A DNA stretch of 64,000 nucleotides from CAZIKB01 sp964539665 (GCA_964539665.1 CAZIKB010000002.1:80132-144131), one strand, 5' to 3'. Counted from the stretch's first letter, positions 25,949 to 35,981 are shown. Numbers and translations are program-made. Notes: generated by a model from the letters alone, not told the origin.

Positions 25949-27667
25949 ATGTATATTTTGGGATTAAACGATTCAAACTCTGCCGCCGCTATTATAAAAG
26001 ACGGCAACTTATTGGCCGCAGCTCGTGAAGAGCGCTTTGACCGCATCAAGTTCTCTGATTCCTACCCAACAAACGCAGTGGATTATTGTTTAAATTCCGC
26101 AGGAGTTGGATTAAAAGACGTCGATCATATTGTTTTCGCCTGGAATCCAGGCCATGAATTGGAACCGCAAGACTCGGCCGCAGCAGTTAGATACCACAAG
26201 CATTTCCTGCACTACATTCCTAACAATCTTCTTCGCCATATCGGAGGAGACAAATTCAATAAAAGAATTGAATTCATAGATGAGACAATAGGTTTCAAAC
26301 AGGGCGACTTAAATATTCATTTTGTGCCCCATCACTCCTCACACGCAGCCAGTGCTTTTCATATCTCTCCATACGAAAAGGCAGCGGTTTTAACTATGGA
26401 CGCCTACGGCGACGATATTACACATCAATTTTTCATTGGTGAAGGAAATAAATTACGATCCATTGGCAGAACACTTTTCCCGCATTCTATGGGACAGGTT
26501 TATGCGGCAATTACGCAGTATCTCGGCTATCGGGCCAATAGCGATGAGTGGAAGGTGATGGGATTAGCCGCTTATGGTGAACCAGAATACTATGAGCAGT
26601 TCGCTAAAATGATTCGTTTCGATAAAAAAAGAGGTGAATTACGCTTTGACCTTGATTTTTTTTCATACTATATCTGGAGTCCCAGACGCTATTCTGAGCA
26701 GTTTATTGAAATGTTTGGTCCTGAGAGATACCCGCATGAGGAGCTTTCCAGGAAACACATTAATATAGCTGCCAGTTTTCAAAAGAGAGTTGAAGATATA
26801 GTATTAGACATGTGTGTGTATCTTGCAGAAAAAACCAGCCTGGATGCGCTTTGTTTAGCAGGGGGTGTAACAATGAACAGCAAAATGAATGGCCGCATTC
26901 TCTTCGAATCGCCCTTTTCAAATGTGTGGGTACAACCGAGTGCGGACGATGCCGGCGGTTCTTTAGGGGCTTGCTTTTATTACTGGCATCAAGTTTTGAA
27001 TAATGAACGTGGTTTTACTATGGACCATGATTACTGGGGTCCCGAATTTACTGACGAACAAATTAAAAAGGCGCTTGACGATGCGCTTGTTTCATACGAA
27101 TATTTACAAAATCCCGAACAAGAAGCCGCAAAAGCAATATCTAACAATAGAGTAATCGGTTGGTTCCAGGGCAGAATGGAGTTTGGACAACGTGCTTTAG
27201 GCAACAGATCTATTTTAGCAGATGCCCGCGATCCAAAAATGAAGGATAAAATCAACCGTTTGATAAAACATCGTGAATGGTATCGTCCGTTTGCTCCTTC
27301 TGTTCTCGAAGAATATCAGATGGATTATTTTGAAAACGATTTCCCAAGTTCTTTTATGCAAATGGTTTATCCAATTAAAAACGACAAGCAAGGCTTGATA
27401 CCCGCCGTTGTTCATAATGATGGCAGCGGAAGACTGCAGACTGTTCGGAAAAAGTATAATCCCCGCTACTGGAAATTGATAGATGAATTCCGAAAGATTA
27501 CCGGAATTGCACTGGTGCTAAATACTTCCTTTAATGATAATGACGAGCCGGTTGTGTGTTGCCCAAAAGATGCCATCCGGACATTTTTTGGAACCGGAAT
27601 CCAAGAACTATATATGGGCAACTACCGGGTCAATAAATCTAACCAGGCTATTAATTTAAAATACTGA
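25949..27667 (+). CDS. Carbamoyltransferase, NodU/CmcH/TobZ family
   Basis: This 572-residue enzyme should transfer a carbamoyl group from carbamoyl phosphate, via carbamoyl-AMP, to a sugar hydroxyl. The N-terminal ASKHA/Kae1-like part opens MYILGLNDSNSAAAI and carries the metal-binding HHSSHAASAF and LTMDAYGD near residue 128. LFPHSMGQVYAAITQYLGY and the C-terminal FGQRALGNRSILADAR, then LNTSFNDNDEPVV, are family signatures. Length is typical (about 570). It follows the repeat element and is only 5 bases from the next radical SAM gene. Confidence 0.9.
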   Translation: MYILGLNDSNSAAAIIKDGNLLAAAREERFDRIKFSDSYPTNAVDYCLNSAGVGLKDVDHIVFAWNPGHELEPQDSAAAVRYHKHFLHYIPNNLLRHIGGDKFNKRIEFIDETIGFKQGDLNIHFVPHHSSHAASAFHISPYEKAAVLTMDAYGDDITHQFFIGEGNKLRSIGRTLFPHSMGQVYAAITQYLGYRANSDEWKVMGLAAYGEPEYYEQFAKMIRFDKKRGELRFDLDFFSYYIWSPRRYSEQFIEMFGPERYPHEELSRKHINIAASFQKRVEDIVLDMCVYLAEKTSLDALCLAGGVTMNSKMNGRILFESPFSNVWVQPSADDAGGSLGACFYYWHQVLNNERGFTMDHDYWGPEFTDEQIKKALDDALVSYEYLQNPEQEAAKAISNNRVIGWFQGRMEFGQRALGNRSILADARDPKMKDKINRLIKHREWYRPFAPSVLEEYQMDYFENDFPSSFMQMVYPIKNDKQGLIPAVVHNDGSGRLQTVRKKYNPRYWKLIDEFRKITGIALVLNTSFNDNDEPVVCCPKDAIRTFFGTGIQELYMGNYRVNKSNQAINLKY

Positions 27668-27672
27668 ACAAC

Positions 27673-28677
27673 ATGGGGCGTGGGCCAACTGAAAACCATC
27701 ATCGCGTATTGCATGAGGATTATGTAAAAGGTACACTGACCTGCCTTCAACCGGCTACTATAAAAAGGGTTGTTAATACGCAATTCCCCAATATCCTGAA
27801 TATTGAGCCTACTAATCGCTGTAATCTCAGGTGCGTCTACTGCCCAAGGGAAAAAGCCGACAAAGGTTCAGGAATCATGGAATGGCATCTGTACACACGC
27901 ATTATCGATGAAATCTCAGAATATGAAAAATTAATCATGCTCCATTTGCATAAAGATGGCGAATCATTCTTGCATCCTCGTTTCATCGATATGATTCGTT
28001 ACGCCCGGAAAAAGGATGTCGCTAAAACCATCCATTTGAATACGAATGCGCTTTGCTGGACCGACAGGATAATAGATGAGCTATTGGATTCGGGTTTAGA
28101 CGATATTACTGTCAGCCTGGATGCCGCAAGACCAGAAACATATAAAAAGCATAAAGGCGCAGATTGTTTAGTAAAAGTGGAAAAAACAGTTCAGAAACTT
28201 ATTGAAAAACGCAACAAGATGGGGCTCAATCGACCCTTTATCCGCACAAAGATAATGGAATTCGATGAAATTTCATCAGATGAGATCAAGGAATTCTTTG
28301 ACAAATGGCAAGGTGTGGCTGATGAAGTACAGGTAACGGGTATTCATAGCTGGAGTGGTGCAATAGAGAAAGTCAGAGTCACCGACGAGGATTCACAAGT
28401 AAGATATCCATGTGTTATTATGTGGTATGCCCTGGTGATTAACTGGAATGGAGAGGCAACGGTTTGTTCAGTCGATTGGAATACAGAGATTAGAGTAGGT
28501 AACGCTTACCAGCAAACACTTCACCAAATCTGGAATTCTCCTAAAATCAAAGATGCCCGAAGAGCACAAATTGAAAAAAATTATGACAAATTCCCGGTGT
28601 GCAAGGAATGTGTTGTTTGGGTATCAATTGGGGATTTAACCGAGTGGCTTACCCAAAAAACGGAATTTTATACTTGA
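27673..28677 (+). CDS. Radical SAM/SPASM-domain protein
   Basis: This 334-residue protein has the radical SAM 4Fe-4S motif in NRCNLRCVYCPRE (C50, C54, C57) and a C-terminal SPASM-like cysteine set (CSVDWN, then FPVCKECVVW) that binds auxiliary clusters. It resembles the MoaA/SPASM proteins of sugar clusters, which include dehydrogenases, epimerases and deaminases such as BtrN- or NeoN-type enzymes. It is translated in a chain with the carbamoyltransferase and the aminotransferase. A dehydrogenation or epimerisation of an amino sugar or cyclitol is possible (inference). Confidence 0.85.
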   Translation: MGRGPTENHHRVLHEDYVKGTLTCLQPATIKRVVNTQFPNILNIEPTNRCNLRCVYCPREKADKGSGIMEWHLYTRIIDEISEYEKLIMLHLHKDGESFLHPRFIDMIRYARKKDVAKTIHLNTNALCWTDRIIDELLDSGLDDITVSLDAARPETYKKHKGADCLVKVEKTVQKLIEKRNKMGLNRPFIRTKIMEFDEISSDEIKEFFDKWQGVADEVQVTGIHSWSGAIEKVRVTDEDSQVRYPCVIMWYALVINWNGEATVCSVDWNTEIRVGNAYQQTLHQIWNSPKIKDARRAQIEKNYDKFPVCKECVVWVSIGDLTEWLTQKTEFYT

Positions 28678-28695
28678 CGCTGTTAGTATGCTGCT

Positions 28696-29979
28696 ATGAA
28701 AAGATATGCTAATTCATATAAATTTTGGCAAAAGGCCAATTCCCTCATTCTAAACGGCGTTTCGACGCTTTCGAAATCACCGATTTACATTTCACAGAGG
28801 GCATGTCCGGTATATGTTGAAAAAGCCAAAGGTGCATATTTTTGGGATTGTGACGGCAATCGCTATATTGACTATCCAATGGCATTAGGGCCCATTATCC
28901 TCGGTTATGCCTTTGAAGATGTTGACACAGCAGTAATAAAACAGATGAAAAAAGGCTTTTTGTACAGTCTTTCAAGTACTCTCGAACTGGAGTTAGCAGA
29001 ACTCCTTCGCGAAATCATACCTTCTGCAGAAATGGTTAAATTCTTAAAGACCGGCTCAGAAGCAACCTCAGCCGCCGTACGCGTGGCTCGAGCTTTTACG
29101 GGCCGGGAGAAAATGGCAGTTTGCGGATATCATGGGTGGCACGACTGGACTGTTGGGCGGACTTTTCGCAATGCTGGCGTTCCTGAATCTGCAATAAAAC
29201 TGGTGTTTGAGTTTAAATATAATGATCTGGATTCACTGCAAAGGATTTTTGAAAATCATCCTGGAGATATCGCGGCGGTCATTTTAGAACCGGTAGCTAT
29301 GTACGCTCCGGAAAATGGTTTTCTTGAAAGTGTTGCCTCTCTAGCCAAAAAAAACGGTGCCCTGCTTATTTTTGATGAAATCATTACCGGCTTCCGTTTA
29401 AGTTTAGGTGGAGCTCAGTCATATTTTTCAGTCACTCCCGACCTGAGCGCTTTTGGAAAGGCCATGGCCAACGGTTATCCTATATCAGCTCTTGTGGGAA
29501 AGAAAGAAATCATGGATGCTGTTCAGGATAAAGTCTTTCTTTCTTCAACCTTTGGCGGGGATTTGTTAGGCATAACCGCGGCAATAAAGACTATAAATAT
29601 ACTGAAAGAAAAAAAAGTTAATGAGCATATCTTAACTCTGGGAAAGCAATTAAAGGACGGAATAAACGAGGCTATAAAGAACAACAGAATGGAGGCCATC
29701 TGTGAAGGTATGCATCATAAGACCTTTTTACTTTTCAGAGACATGGAAGGCGTTCCGGCAAAAATGATAGAAGCCATTTTCAGACAGGAATGCCTTTCCC
29801 GGGGAGCATTTCTCGGATACGGTCATTTCATAAGTCTATCCCATACTACGGAAGATATTCAACGGTCAACTGACCTTGCCACCGAGGTTTTCGCAATTAT
29901 CCGGGAAGCATTAGACCGTGGACAGATTTCAAATTTACTGAAAGGTGATTTGCCGCAGGATGTCTTCAAACGTTACTGA
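28696..29979 (+). CDS. Class III aminotransferase, glutamate-1-semialdehyde aminomutase-like
   Basis: This 427-residue fold-type I PLP enzyme resembles GSA 2,1-aminomutase. It shows FLKTGSEATSAAVRVAR near 115, FDEIITGFRLSLGGAQ near 225, the Schiff-base lysine K255 in AFGKAMANGYP, and SSTFGGDLLG near 277. It lies directly upstream of an SpsF-like cytidylyltransferase and a NeuB-like synthase. A role in glycan precursor amination, not tetrapyrrole synthesis, is therefore likely (inference). The reading frame overlaps that of the cytidylyltransferase. Confidence 0.85.
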   Translation: MKRYANSYKFWQKANSLILNGVSTLSKSPIYISQRACPVYVEKAKGAYFWDCDGNRYIDYPMALGPIILGYAFEDVDTAVIKQMKKGFLYSLSSTLELELAELLREIIPSAEMVKFLKTGSEATSAAVRVARAFTGREKMAVCGYHGWHDWTVGRTFRNAGVPESAIKLVFEFKYNDLDSLQRIFENHPGDIAAVILEPVAMYAPENGFLESVASLAKKNGALLIFDEIITGFRLSLGGAQSYFSVTPDLSAFGKAMANGYPISALVGKKEIMDAVQDKVFLSSTFGGDLLGITAAIKTINILKEKKVNEHILTLGKQLKDGINEAIKNNRMEAICEGMHHKTFLLFRDMEGVPAKMIEAIFRQECLSRGAFLGYGHFISLSHTTEDIQRSTDLATEVFAIIREALDRGQISNLLKGDLPQDVFKRY

Positions 29980-30679
29980 TCCAAAAGTTGGTATAATTGT
30001 CCAGGCGCGTTCAGGCTCGACTCGTCTTCCTGGTAAAATTTTTAAAGAATTAGCAGCCGGAGAAACTGTTCTAAGCTACCTTCTTGCACGCTTATCTACC
30101 TGTAAACTGGTAGATTGCATTATTGTCGCTACGACGACCAATCCCCAGGACAATTCCCTGGTAGAATGGCTGAAAGCAAATCACTATCACTTTTATCGAG
30201 GCGATGAGGAAAACTGTCTCGACCGTTTCTATCAGACTATTAAGACTTTCGAAATAGATATTGCCGTTCGGATTACATCTGATTGTCCATTGGTTGCCCC
30301 GGAAATTATTGACGATATGATACAGTATTATCTGAATAACAGGCAACAGGTAGATTACTTAAGTAACCGACAGTTTACAAATTTCCCGGAAGGATTGGAT
30401 ACTGAGATTTTCAGTTTTAAGATTCTGGAAGAAGCAGCGTATAACGCTGATAAGCAAGAAGAACGGGAACATATTAATTATTATTTTCTAAATCGTCCTT
30501 CTCAATATAAGATTCGTTATTATAATCACAGCTTAGGATTTGATTATTCCCGGTTTAAACTTTCAATAGATACCCTGCAAGACTTGAATTATATACGAAG
30601 CATTTTTGTAAATAAAAATTTGCCATTTGATTTTTCATTTAAAGAACTCATTGAAGTTCTGATAGAATTTGCGAATTAG
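29960..30679 (+). CDS. SpsF/NeuA-type cytidylyltransferase-like glycan protein
   Basis: This 239-residue nucleotidyltransferase has the N-terminal signature VGIIVQARSGSTRLPGK, plus YRGDEENCLDRFYQ and VRITSDCPLVAPEIID, characteristic of the SpsF/CMP-nonulosonate synthetase-like family. I prefer ATG 29960, which has AAAGGTGATT upstream, over the in-frame GTG at 29945. In either case it overlaps the end of the aminotransferase gene. With the NeuB/SpsE-like synthase at 31700 and the PseG/SpsG-like gene at 35982 it forms an sps-type set as in Bacillus spore-coat polysaccharide genes and nonulosonate pathways. It would activate an acidic sugar with CMP (inference). Confidence 0.85.
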   Translation: MSSNVTDPKVGIIVQARSGSTRLPGKIFKELAAGETVLSYLLARLSTCKLVDCIIVATTTNPQDNSLVEWLKANHYHFYRGDEENCLDRFYQTIKTFEIDIAVRITSDCPLVAPEIIDDMIQYYLNNRQQVDYLSNRQFTNFPEGLDTEIFSFKILEEAAYNADKQEEREHINYYFLNRPSQYKIRYYNHSLGFDYSRFKLSIDTLQDLNYIRSIFVNKNLPFDFSFKELIEVLIEFAN

Positions 30680-30685
30680 ACGAGT

Positions 30686-31699
30686 ATGACTACAGTCGAC
30701 CAAAAGATGGAAATAAATCACCATCAATTCTCACTCGATTCATACGAAAGAGAGCGTCAATGGGAAGAGCGTCGCCGCTATTTCAAAGACTATTGTGTTA
30801 ATCGCTACCAATGGTTTAGCTATCCCGGATGGCGCTATACTGCTCCTTTTCCCCTGCACGTGGATTTTGAAGCAAGCTTTCGTTGTAATTTAGCTTGTCC
30901 AATGTGTTTCAGACCACATATAGAAAAGAAAAATTATGGAGATATGGATTTTGAACTGTACAAAAAAGGCATTGACGAATGCGTTGAAAATGGATTGTAT
31001 TCAATACGGTTAAGCTGGCGGGGAGAGTCGCTGTTGAATCCTTGTATTGTTGAGATGGTGGAATATGCAAAGGATAAAGGAATTAAAGAAGTCTCTTTTA
31101 TCACAAATGGTTTATTGCTGAAAGATGAATTGGCCGAAGGATTGATTAAAGCCGGCCTGGACTATTTAACGGTTTCAGTTGACGGAATGGAAATTGATTA
31201 TAACAGACTTCGAAAACCGAGTACTTTTGAAAAGATTACTGAAAAGCTGCGTACTTTTTACCACCTGAAAAATCGTATTGGCAACGGTTTCCCGCTGGTG
31301 AAAATTCAGGCAATCTGGACCTACATAAAGGATGACCCCGCTGCATTCTATTCTCATTTCAAAGATATTACGGATAAAATCAATTTTGATCCCGAGAATG
31401 ACTACTCCATAAGAGAAGTTCCGCAAGATCACGATTTTATCTGTCAGTATCCCTGGCAACGCATTACTATCACCGGGAATGGCGAAGTTCCTCTGTGTAT
31501 TTCAGATTGGAACCAGTACACAACAATCGGTGATTTAAAAACACAATCCATTAAGGAAATCTGGTTAGGGGAAGCTATGGAAGAGTTCCGCCGGATTCAA
31601 TTGAATAAACAAAGACTCTCAATCCCTTGCTGCAAACGCTGCCATCGGCCTTCTACCGAGCAGCTCGGTCATAAACCAGAGGGGAATGAGCTAAAATAG
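30686..31699 (+). CDS. Radical SAM/SPASM-domain protein
   Basis: This 337-residue protein has the radical SAM motif FRCNLACPMCFRP (C67, C71, C74) and a C-terminal SPASM-type set (VPLCISDWNQ, then PCCKRCHRP). It is a paralogue in layout of the gene at 27673, with a longer N-terminal extension rich in aromatic residues. It stops directly before the NeuB-like ATG with no gap. A redox or epimerisation step in the same acidic-sugar pathway is likely (inference). Confidence 0.85.
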   Translation: MTTVDQKMEINHHQFSLDSYERERQWEERRRYFKDYCVNRYQWFSYPGWRYTAPFPLHVDFEASFRCNLACPMCFRPHIEKKNYGDMDFELYKKGIDECVENGLYSIRLSWRGESLLNPCIVEMVEYAKDKGIKEVSFITNGLLLKDELAEGLIKAGLDYLTVSVDGMEIDYNRLRKPSTFEKITEKLRTFYHLKNRIGNGFPLVKIQAIWTYIKDDPAAFYSHFKDITDKINFDPENDYSIREVPQDHDFICQYPWQRITITGNGEVPLCISDWNQYTTIGDLKTQSIKEIWLGEAMEEFRRIQLNKQRLSIPCCKRCHRPSTEQLGHKPEGNELK

Positions 31700-32710
31700 A
31701 TGAGAAAAGTACAAATAAATAATACATGGGTTGGAGATGGTTATCCGACTTATATCATCGCTGAAATTGGAATAAACCACAATGGAGATGTATCCCTCGC
31801 CAAAGAAATGGTAGAAACGGCCTGGGAGTGCGGAGCCGATGCTGTCAAAATACAGACGTTTATCACAAATGAATTTCTTCATCCCAGCCACCCCGGATAC
31901 CAGTACGATATAGATTCGGAAATTCCCCACGAAAAGGAACAGGAAATCTGGGATTTCGCCAGACAGAGAAATATCACTCTGTTTTCAACTCCTGAGGAAT
32001 TTCACAGTCTGGAATTCATAAGGAAGCAGAATCCACCCCTCCTGAAGATCGCGGCAATGGATTTTAATTACAAAGATCTAATCCATACGGCTGCCTCTCT
32101 GCAACAGCCGATTATTCTTTCCTCCGGAATGAGTTCGCTTGAAGAAGTGCTGCGTACTGTAAGATGGGTCGAAGAGGCGGGCAATGAAGATTATATTATC
32201 TTGCATTGTGTTTCATGCTATCCAACCCCGCCTGAGGCATGCAATCTGTCGGTGATTCCGACTTTGAAGAAAGCGCTAAACTGCCCGGTAGGTTTTTCTG
32301 ACCATACGGAGGGCATTCATATTCCTTTGGCGGCTATGGTTTTTGGCGCCAATGTTCTTGAAAAGCATTTCACGATTGATAAATCTCTACCCGGACCAGA
32401 TCAAAAATCTTCAATGAACCCAGGAGACTTAATAACATTAGTAAGTAATATTCGTGACATAGAAAAAGCCATTGGACATGACCGCAAAGAACCAGCAATG
32501 GTTGAAAAGGAACCTCGTATTTTCAAACGCCGGGGAGTGTACGCATCGACAGACTTAAAAGCTGGAACCACACTAAAAAATGAAAATGTGTTATTTTATG
32601 CACCCTCTAATGAAAAAAGTCAGGTTACGGATTGGCCTTGCATGTCGGGCAGACGGTTAAAGCGTGATATCACTAAAATGAACATAATCACTATTGATGA
32701 TATTAATTGA
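31700..32710 (+). CDS. N-acetylneuraminate synthase-like (NeuB/PseI/SpsE) protein
   Basis: This 336-residue protein has the NeuB TIM-barrel start IIAEIGINHNGDVSLAK and GADAVKIQTF, then ILSSGMSSLEEV, ILHCVSCYPTPPE and GFSDHTEG. A C-terminal SAF/antifreeze-like domain begins near residue 275 (RRGVYASTDLKAGTTL). The family condenses phosphoenolpyruvate with a 6-carbon acyl-amino sugar to give a nonulosonic acid. The substrate here may be atypical, because no recognisable UDP-GlcNAc 2-epimerase (NeuC) or complete pse/leg set is in the window. A PseG-like gene follows at 35982. Confidence 0.9.
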   Translation: MRKVQINNTWVGDGYPTYIIAEIGINHNGDVSLAKEMVETAWECGADAVKIQTFITNEFLHPSHPGYQYDIDSEIPHEKEQEIWDFARQRNITLFSTPEEFHSLEFIRKQNPPLLKIAAMDFNYKDLIHTAASLQQPIILSSGMSSLEEVLRTVRWVEEAGNEDYIILHCVSCYPTPPEACNLSVIPTLKKALNCPVGFSDHTEGIHIPLAAMVFGANVLEKHFTIDKSLPGPDQKSSMNPGDLITLVSNIRDIEKAIGHDRKEPAMVEKEPRIFKRRGVYASTDLKAGTTLKNENVLFYAPSNEKSQVTDWPCMSGRRLKRDITKMNIITIDDIN

Positions 32711-32713
32711 ACA

Positions 32714-34063
32714 ATGAAACGCCTTAATTGCATAGCTATCAATCCGCAATGGCATGAGGAATTTTTCTTGTCATTTCCATTGGGATTGGCCACGATTGTT
32801 GCCATTGTAAAGCAGCAGGGCCACGAAGTGCAGGTTATTGATTTTGATGTAAATAGGACGTGTAACAAGAAAGCATTTTTAGAGAAAATTACGCCAATCC
32901 CAGATGTGGTAATGCTTACCGGGATGATAACGAACTATGTTAGAGTTCGGGAATTGGCAGAAATAGTAAAATTAATATGGCCAAATACTATCCTTATACT
33001 TGGAGGAAGCCTTTCAACTACCGCTCCTGTGTCAATATTAAATAGATTGGATGTAGACATATTTGTTATCGGGGAAGGAGATGAAACAATAAAATGGTGC
33101 ATGGAAGCCATTTCTTCAGGCGAGTCGCTGGAGAGAGTCTCCGGAATTAAGATAAAGAAAGGCAACAAAATAATTTCGACAGAGGGGAAGACTGTACCAC
33201 CTGATATAACAAAAACACCAAGACCTTGTTATGAAGCTTTTCCTATGCAATCCTATCTCAACTTTTTAAATGAATCTGGACGCTGTTTTGAAATATATAC
33301 TTCAAAGGGTTGCCCTTTTTCCTGCACATACTGTTATCGAATTTCTGGCAATAGAGTGCGGCATAGGATGATAGATGATATTATTTTAGAAATCAAATTT
33401 ATTATGGATACCTATTCCATAAATCGCTTTTCATTTGAAGATGATAGCTTTGCTTTAAACAAAGCATGGGTCCGCGAGTTTTGCGCCAAAGTAAAAAGAC
33501 TGGATATCAAATTCAGGTTTCAAGCATCTGCAAAAGCACTCAATGAAGAAATGTTAGAACTGTTATTGGATGCTGGCCTATCTGGTGTAAGCTTAGGCAT
33601 AGAATCGGGCAGTCCTCTAATTCTAAATGAGGTGCAAAAAAAAATTGATGTAGTACGAACTGAGAAGCTAATCAAATGGTTTCGTTCACATAACATTAAA
33701 TACAATGCATCATTCATAATTGGCAGCTTTAGTGAAACAGGCGAATCGATAGAGATGACAAAAGATTTTCTCATTCGAAATGGATTCACCGACAACTTTC
33801 AGTTATTCTTTCTAACACCCTATCCCGGGACACAACTTTACAGAAATCTGCTTGACCAGGGCAGTATTACAGACGAAGTAGAATATGTTGAGAAGTTGAC
33901 TTATCAGGATACTTTGAACATAAACCTCACGGAGTATCCTTCGGAAAAACTACTCGATTGGCGTGACTACATAATTCAAGAGGTCTTAGCATCTCACCAA
34001 AATCAGCCATCAATCTACGCTGGCTGTACATGGAAAAAAGAGGCGATTCAATTGACAGGGTAA
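32714..34063 (+). CDS. Radical SAM protein with N-terminal cobalamin-binding domain
   Basis: This 449-residue protein is the third of the BchE-like group in this window. The N-terminal B12-binding-like part has LILGGSLSTTAP and VIGEGDETIKW. The radical SAM core carries CPFSCTYC (C200, C204, C207), then SLGIESGSP and FIIGSFSETGE. It sits 3 bases after the NeuB-like gene. A methylation or other radical modification of the product sugar is likely (inference). Confidence 0.85.
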   Translation: MKRLNCIAINPQWHEEFFLSFPLGLATIVAIVKQQGHEVQVIDFDVNRTCNKKAFLEKITPIPDVVMLTGMITNYVRVRELAEIVKLIWPNTILILGGSLSTTAPVSILNRLDVDIFVIGEGDETIKWCMEAISSGESLERVSGIKIKKGNKIISTEGKTVPPDITKTPRPCYEAFPMQSYLNFLNESGRCFEIYTSKGCPFSCTYCYRISGNRVRHRMIDDIILEIKFIMDTYSINRFSFEDDSFALNKAWVREFCAKVKRLDIKFRFQASAKALNEEMLELLLDAGLSGVSLGIESGSPLILNEVQKKIDVVRTEKLIKWFRSHNIKYNASFIIGSFSETGESIEMTKDFLIRNGFTDNFQLFFLTPYPGTQLYRNLLDQGSITDEVEYVEKLTYQDTLNINLTEYPSEKLLDWRDYIIQEVLASHQNQPSIYAGCTWKKEAIQLTG

Positions 34064-34107
34064 CGTAGTAGTTCCATTCGTCTTTATTTTCATTTCAATG
34101 CAGAAAA

Positions 34108-35967
34108 ATGGCAAATAAAAATCTTAATTTAAATCAAATATATGAAGAAATCCCGGAACAGCGGAACGCCGTAAAGCAAAAATCTGCACCTTCGGAGGCT
34201 GATGATACTGTGGATACGACTATCCAGCGCTGCAAACTGGCTGTCAAGCAAAAACGTTGGGATGAAGCTTCTTCTATCATTAATGAGCTAATCCGAGAGT
34301 GTCCTCATCTGACAACTGGATATGTGGTTCAGGCGTCTATAGCTCTGGCTCAAAAGGATTATGAGAAAGCCAGTGATGCCTTGAATAAAGCCATAGCACT
34401 CTCCCCTGACGATCCGGAATTGCATAATAAATTGGGTGTCTCCTATCGTCATCTTGGGAAACATTTTAAAGCCCAAAATACATTTCGCAAAGCTTTAGCA
34501 TTAGCTCCGGGCAATTTGAACGCCTGTATAAATCTGGCGGAATTAGCCCGATTTCAAGGCAAGGGAAATGAGGCCATGCAGTACTACCTCCAGGCTGTGA
34601 AATATCATCCCAACAACGTCGACCTGTGGATGGAATTGGGACATTTAGCCGCCGAAAGAAACGATTTAGAAAACACCCGAATTGCTTTTCAGAGTGTGCT
34701 CGCGCTTAACCCGTCCCGCCACCAGGATGTTCAGAATGTCCTGAAAAAGCTTCAATCCCGACAGCGTAAGAACCGCAACTTGAATCAATCCTTGTGTGAT
34801 TCATATTTAAGATGTCCTGCCTGTCGCAAAGATAAGACGCTCAAGCTTTGTGATAACGTAAACACAATCCTCTGTACCCATTGCCACAATGAATACAAAA
34901 TGAATCGAGGTATTCCCGGTCTCATGCATAAAGATGAGATAAAATTTCATAGCAGTGGCTTCTTAGGCATTGAATCATTTGAGAAGAAAGCAGACAATCC
35001 GTTCAGGGTGTCAGAAAGGAGATTCTATCATTTTATTATTTCTGAAATTATATATGGAATGGTTGCACTATATTTTCTCTTCAAATTCGGTCCACAAGAA
35101 TTATTTAAAACACGTTTTTTAAGACCGAAATGGTGCGATGAAGTAAACAGGGCATTATATTACGGCTGGACGAATTATTTTAATCTGATTTTGAAAAGTG
35201 GAGAGATAGCGTCTTTCAATAAAATGAAAAAATATATCTCCAAGCCATCGCTCGAGATTGGTTGTGGATCCTGTGAGACAACAAATATGATTTTCAGGGA
35301 CAGGCTGGATTCAGTAACTTTTGGATGTGAATTTTTCATGAATAACTATTATTCCAGTCCATCAGAAATGTACAAACTGATCAAGCATTATATTGGAGGC
35401 AGTATCAAGTCGCTTCCAATTGTTTCCAGTGTGTTTAGTTCAATCTATATGGTCCACATAATAGATCATATAGCCGATACAGGTATCTGGTTCAAAGAAA
35501 TAAATAGAATTCTGAAACCAGGCGGCTATCTGGTTATATCTGGTTATTCAAAAAATACATTTGAACATTTTCCAGGCGTCAAATTAAGGAATATTCTTTC
35601 AAAAAAATGGGCTGAGAAATTTAAATTAAAAAGAGCAACACAAGAAAATCCATATCGGGGAGGTATTCCACTCAAAACAGAAAATGAATTCTATTCTACC
35701 GGAATGAACATGTTGTCATTAGAGGAATGGAAAGAATTGGCCAGGTCCTGTGGATTTGAACTTGTTGATCATACCTTTTTTGCTAAATCCTATTTTTCAT
35801 TTTTTATGGATCTCGAATACAGAGGATACTTCCCTTCCCTTTTTTTTAATGAAATCATTTACTCAGCTATATCTAAATTAATTGAAAATGAAAAAGCAAG
35901 TACCGTTTCCGAGAAAGATTCAACAAATGTAGTTCTCGTGTTCAAAAAAGTACAAAAGTTGGATTAA
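34108..35967 (+). CDS. TPR repeats, zinc ribbon and SAM methyltransferase fusion
   Basis: This 619-residue fusion has several modules. Residues about 35-215 are TPR repeats (for example KASDALNKAIALSPDD). A short four-cysteine ribbon follows near 236-260 (RCPAC and CTHC). The C-terminal part is a class I methyltransferase with LEIGCGSCE near residue 390, then IYMVHIIDHI and ILKPGGYLV. The TPR module is clearly related to the one at the C-terminus of the glycosyltransferase at 43183 (both end AFQxVLALxPSR). This suggests that several glycan enzymes share one TPR-bound partner (inference). The ATG has no strong ribosome site. Confidence 0.82.
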   Translation: MANKNLNLNQIYEEIPEQRNAVKQKSAPSEADDTVDTTIQRCKLAVKQKRWDEASSIINELIRECPHLTTGYVVQASIALAQKDYEKASDALNKAIALSPDDPELHNKLGVSYRHLGKHFKAQNTFRKALALAPGNLNACINLAELARFQGKGNEAMQYYLQAVKYHPNNVDLWMELGHLAAERNDLENTRIAFQSVLALNPSRHQDVQNVLKKLQSRQRKNRNLNQSLCDSYLRCPACRKDKTLKLCDNVNTILCTHCHNEYKMNRGIPGLMHKDEIKFHSSGFLGIESFEKKADNPFRVSERRFYHFIISEIIYGMVALYFLFKFGPQELFKTRFLRPKWCDEVNRALYYGWTNYFNLILKSGEIASFNKMKKYISKPSLEIGCGSCETTNMIFRDRLDSVTFGCEFFMNNYYSSPSEMYKLIKHYIGGSIKSLPIVSSVFSSIYMVHIIDHIADTGIWFKEINRILKPGGYLVISGYSKNTFEHFPGVKLRNILSKKWAEKFKLKRATQENPYRGGIPLKTENEFYSTGMNMLSLEEWKELARSCGFELVDHTFFAKSYFSFFMDLEYRGYFPSLFFNEIIYSAISKLIENEKASTVSEKDSTNVVLVFKKVQKLD

Positions 35968-35981
35968 GGAACCTGTTTAAT

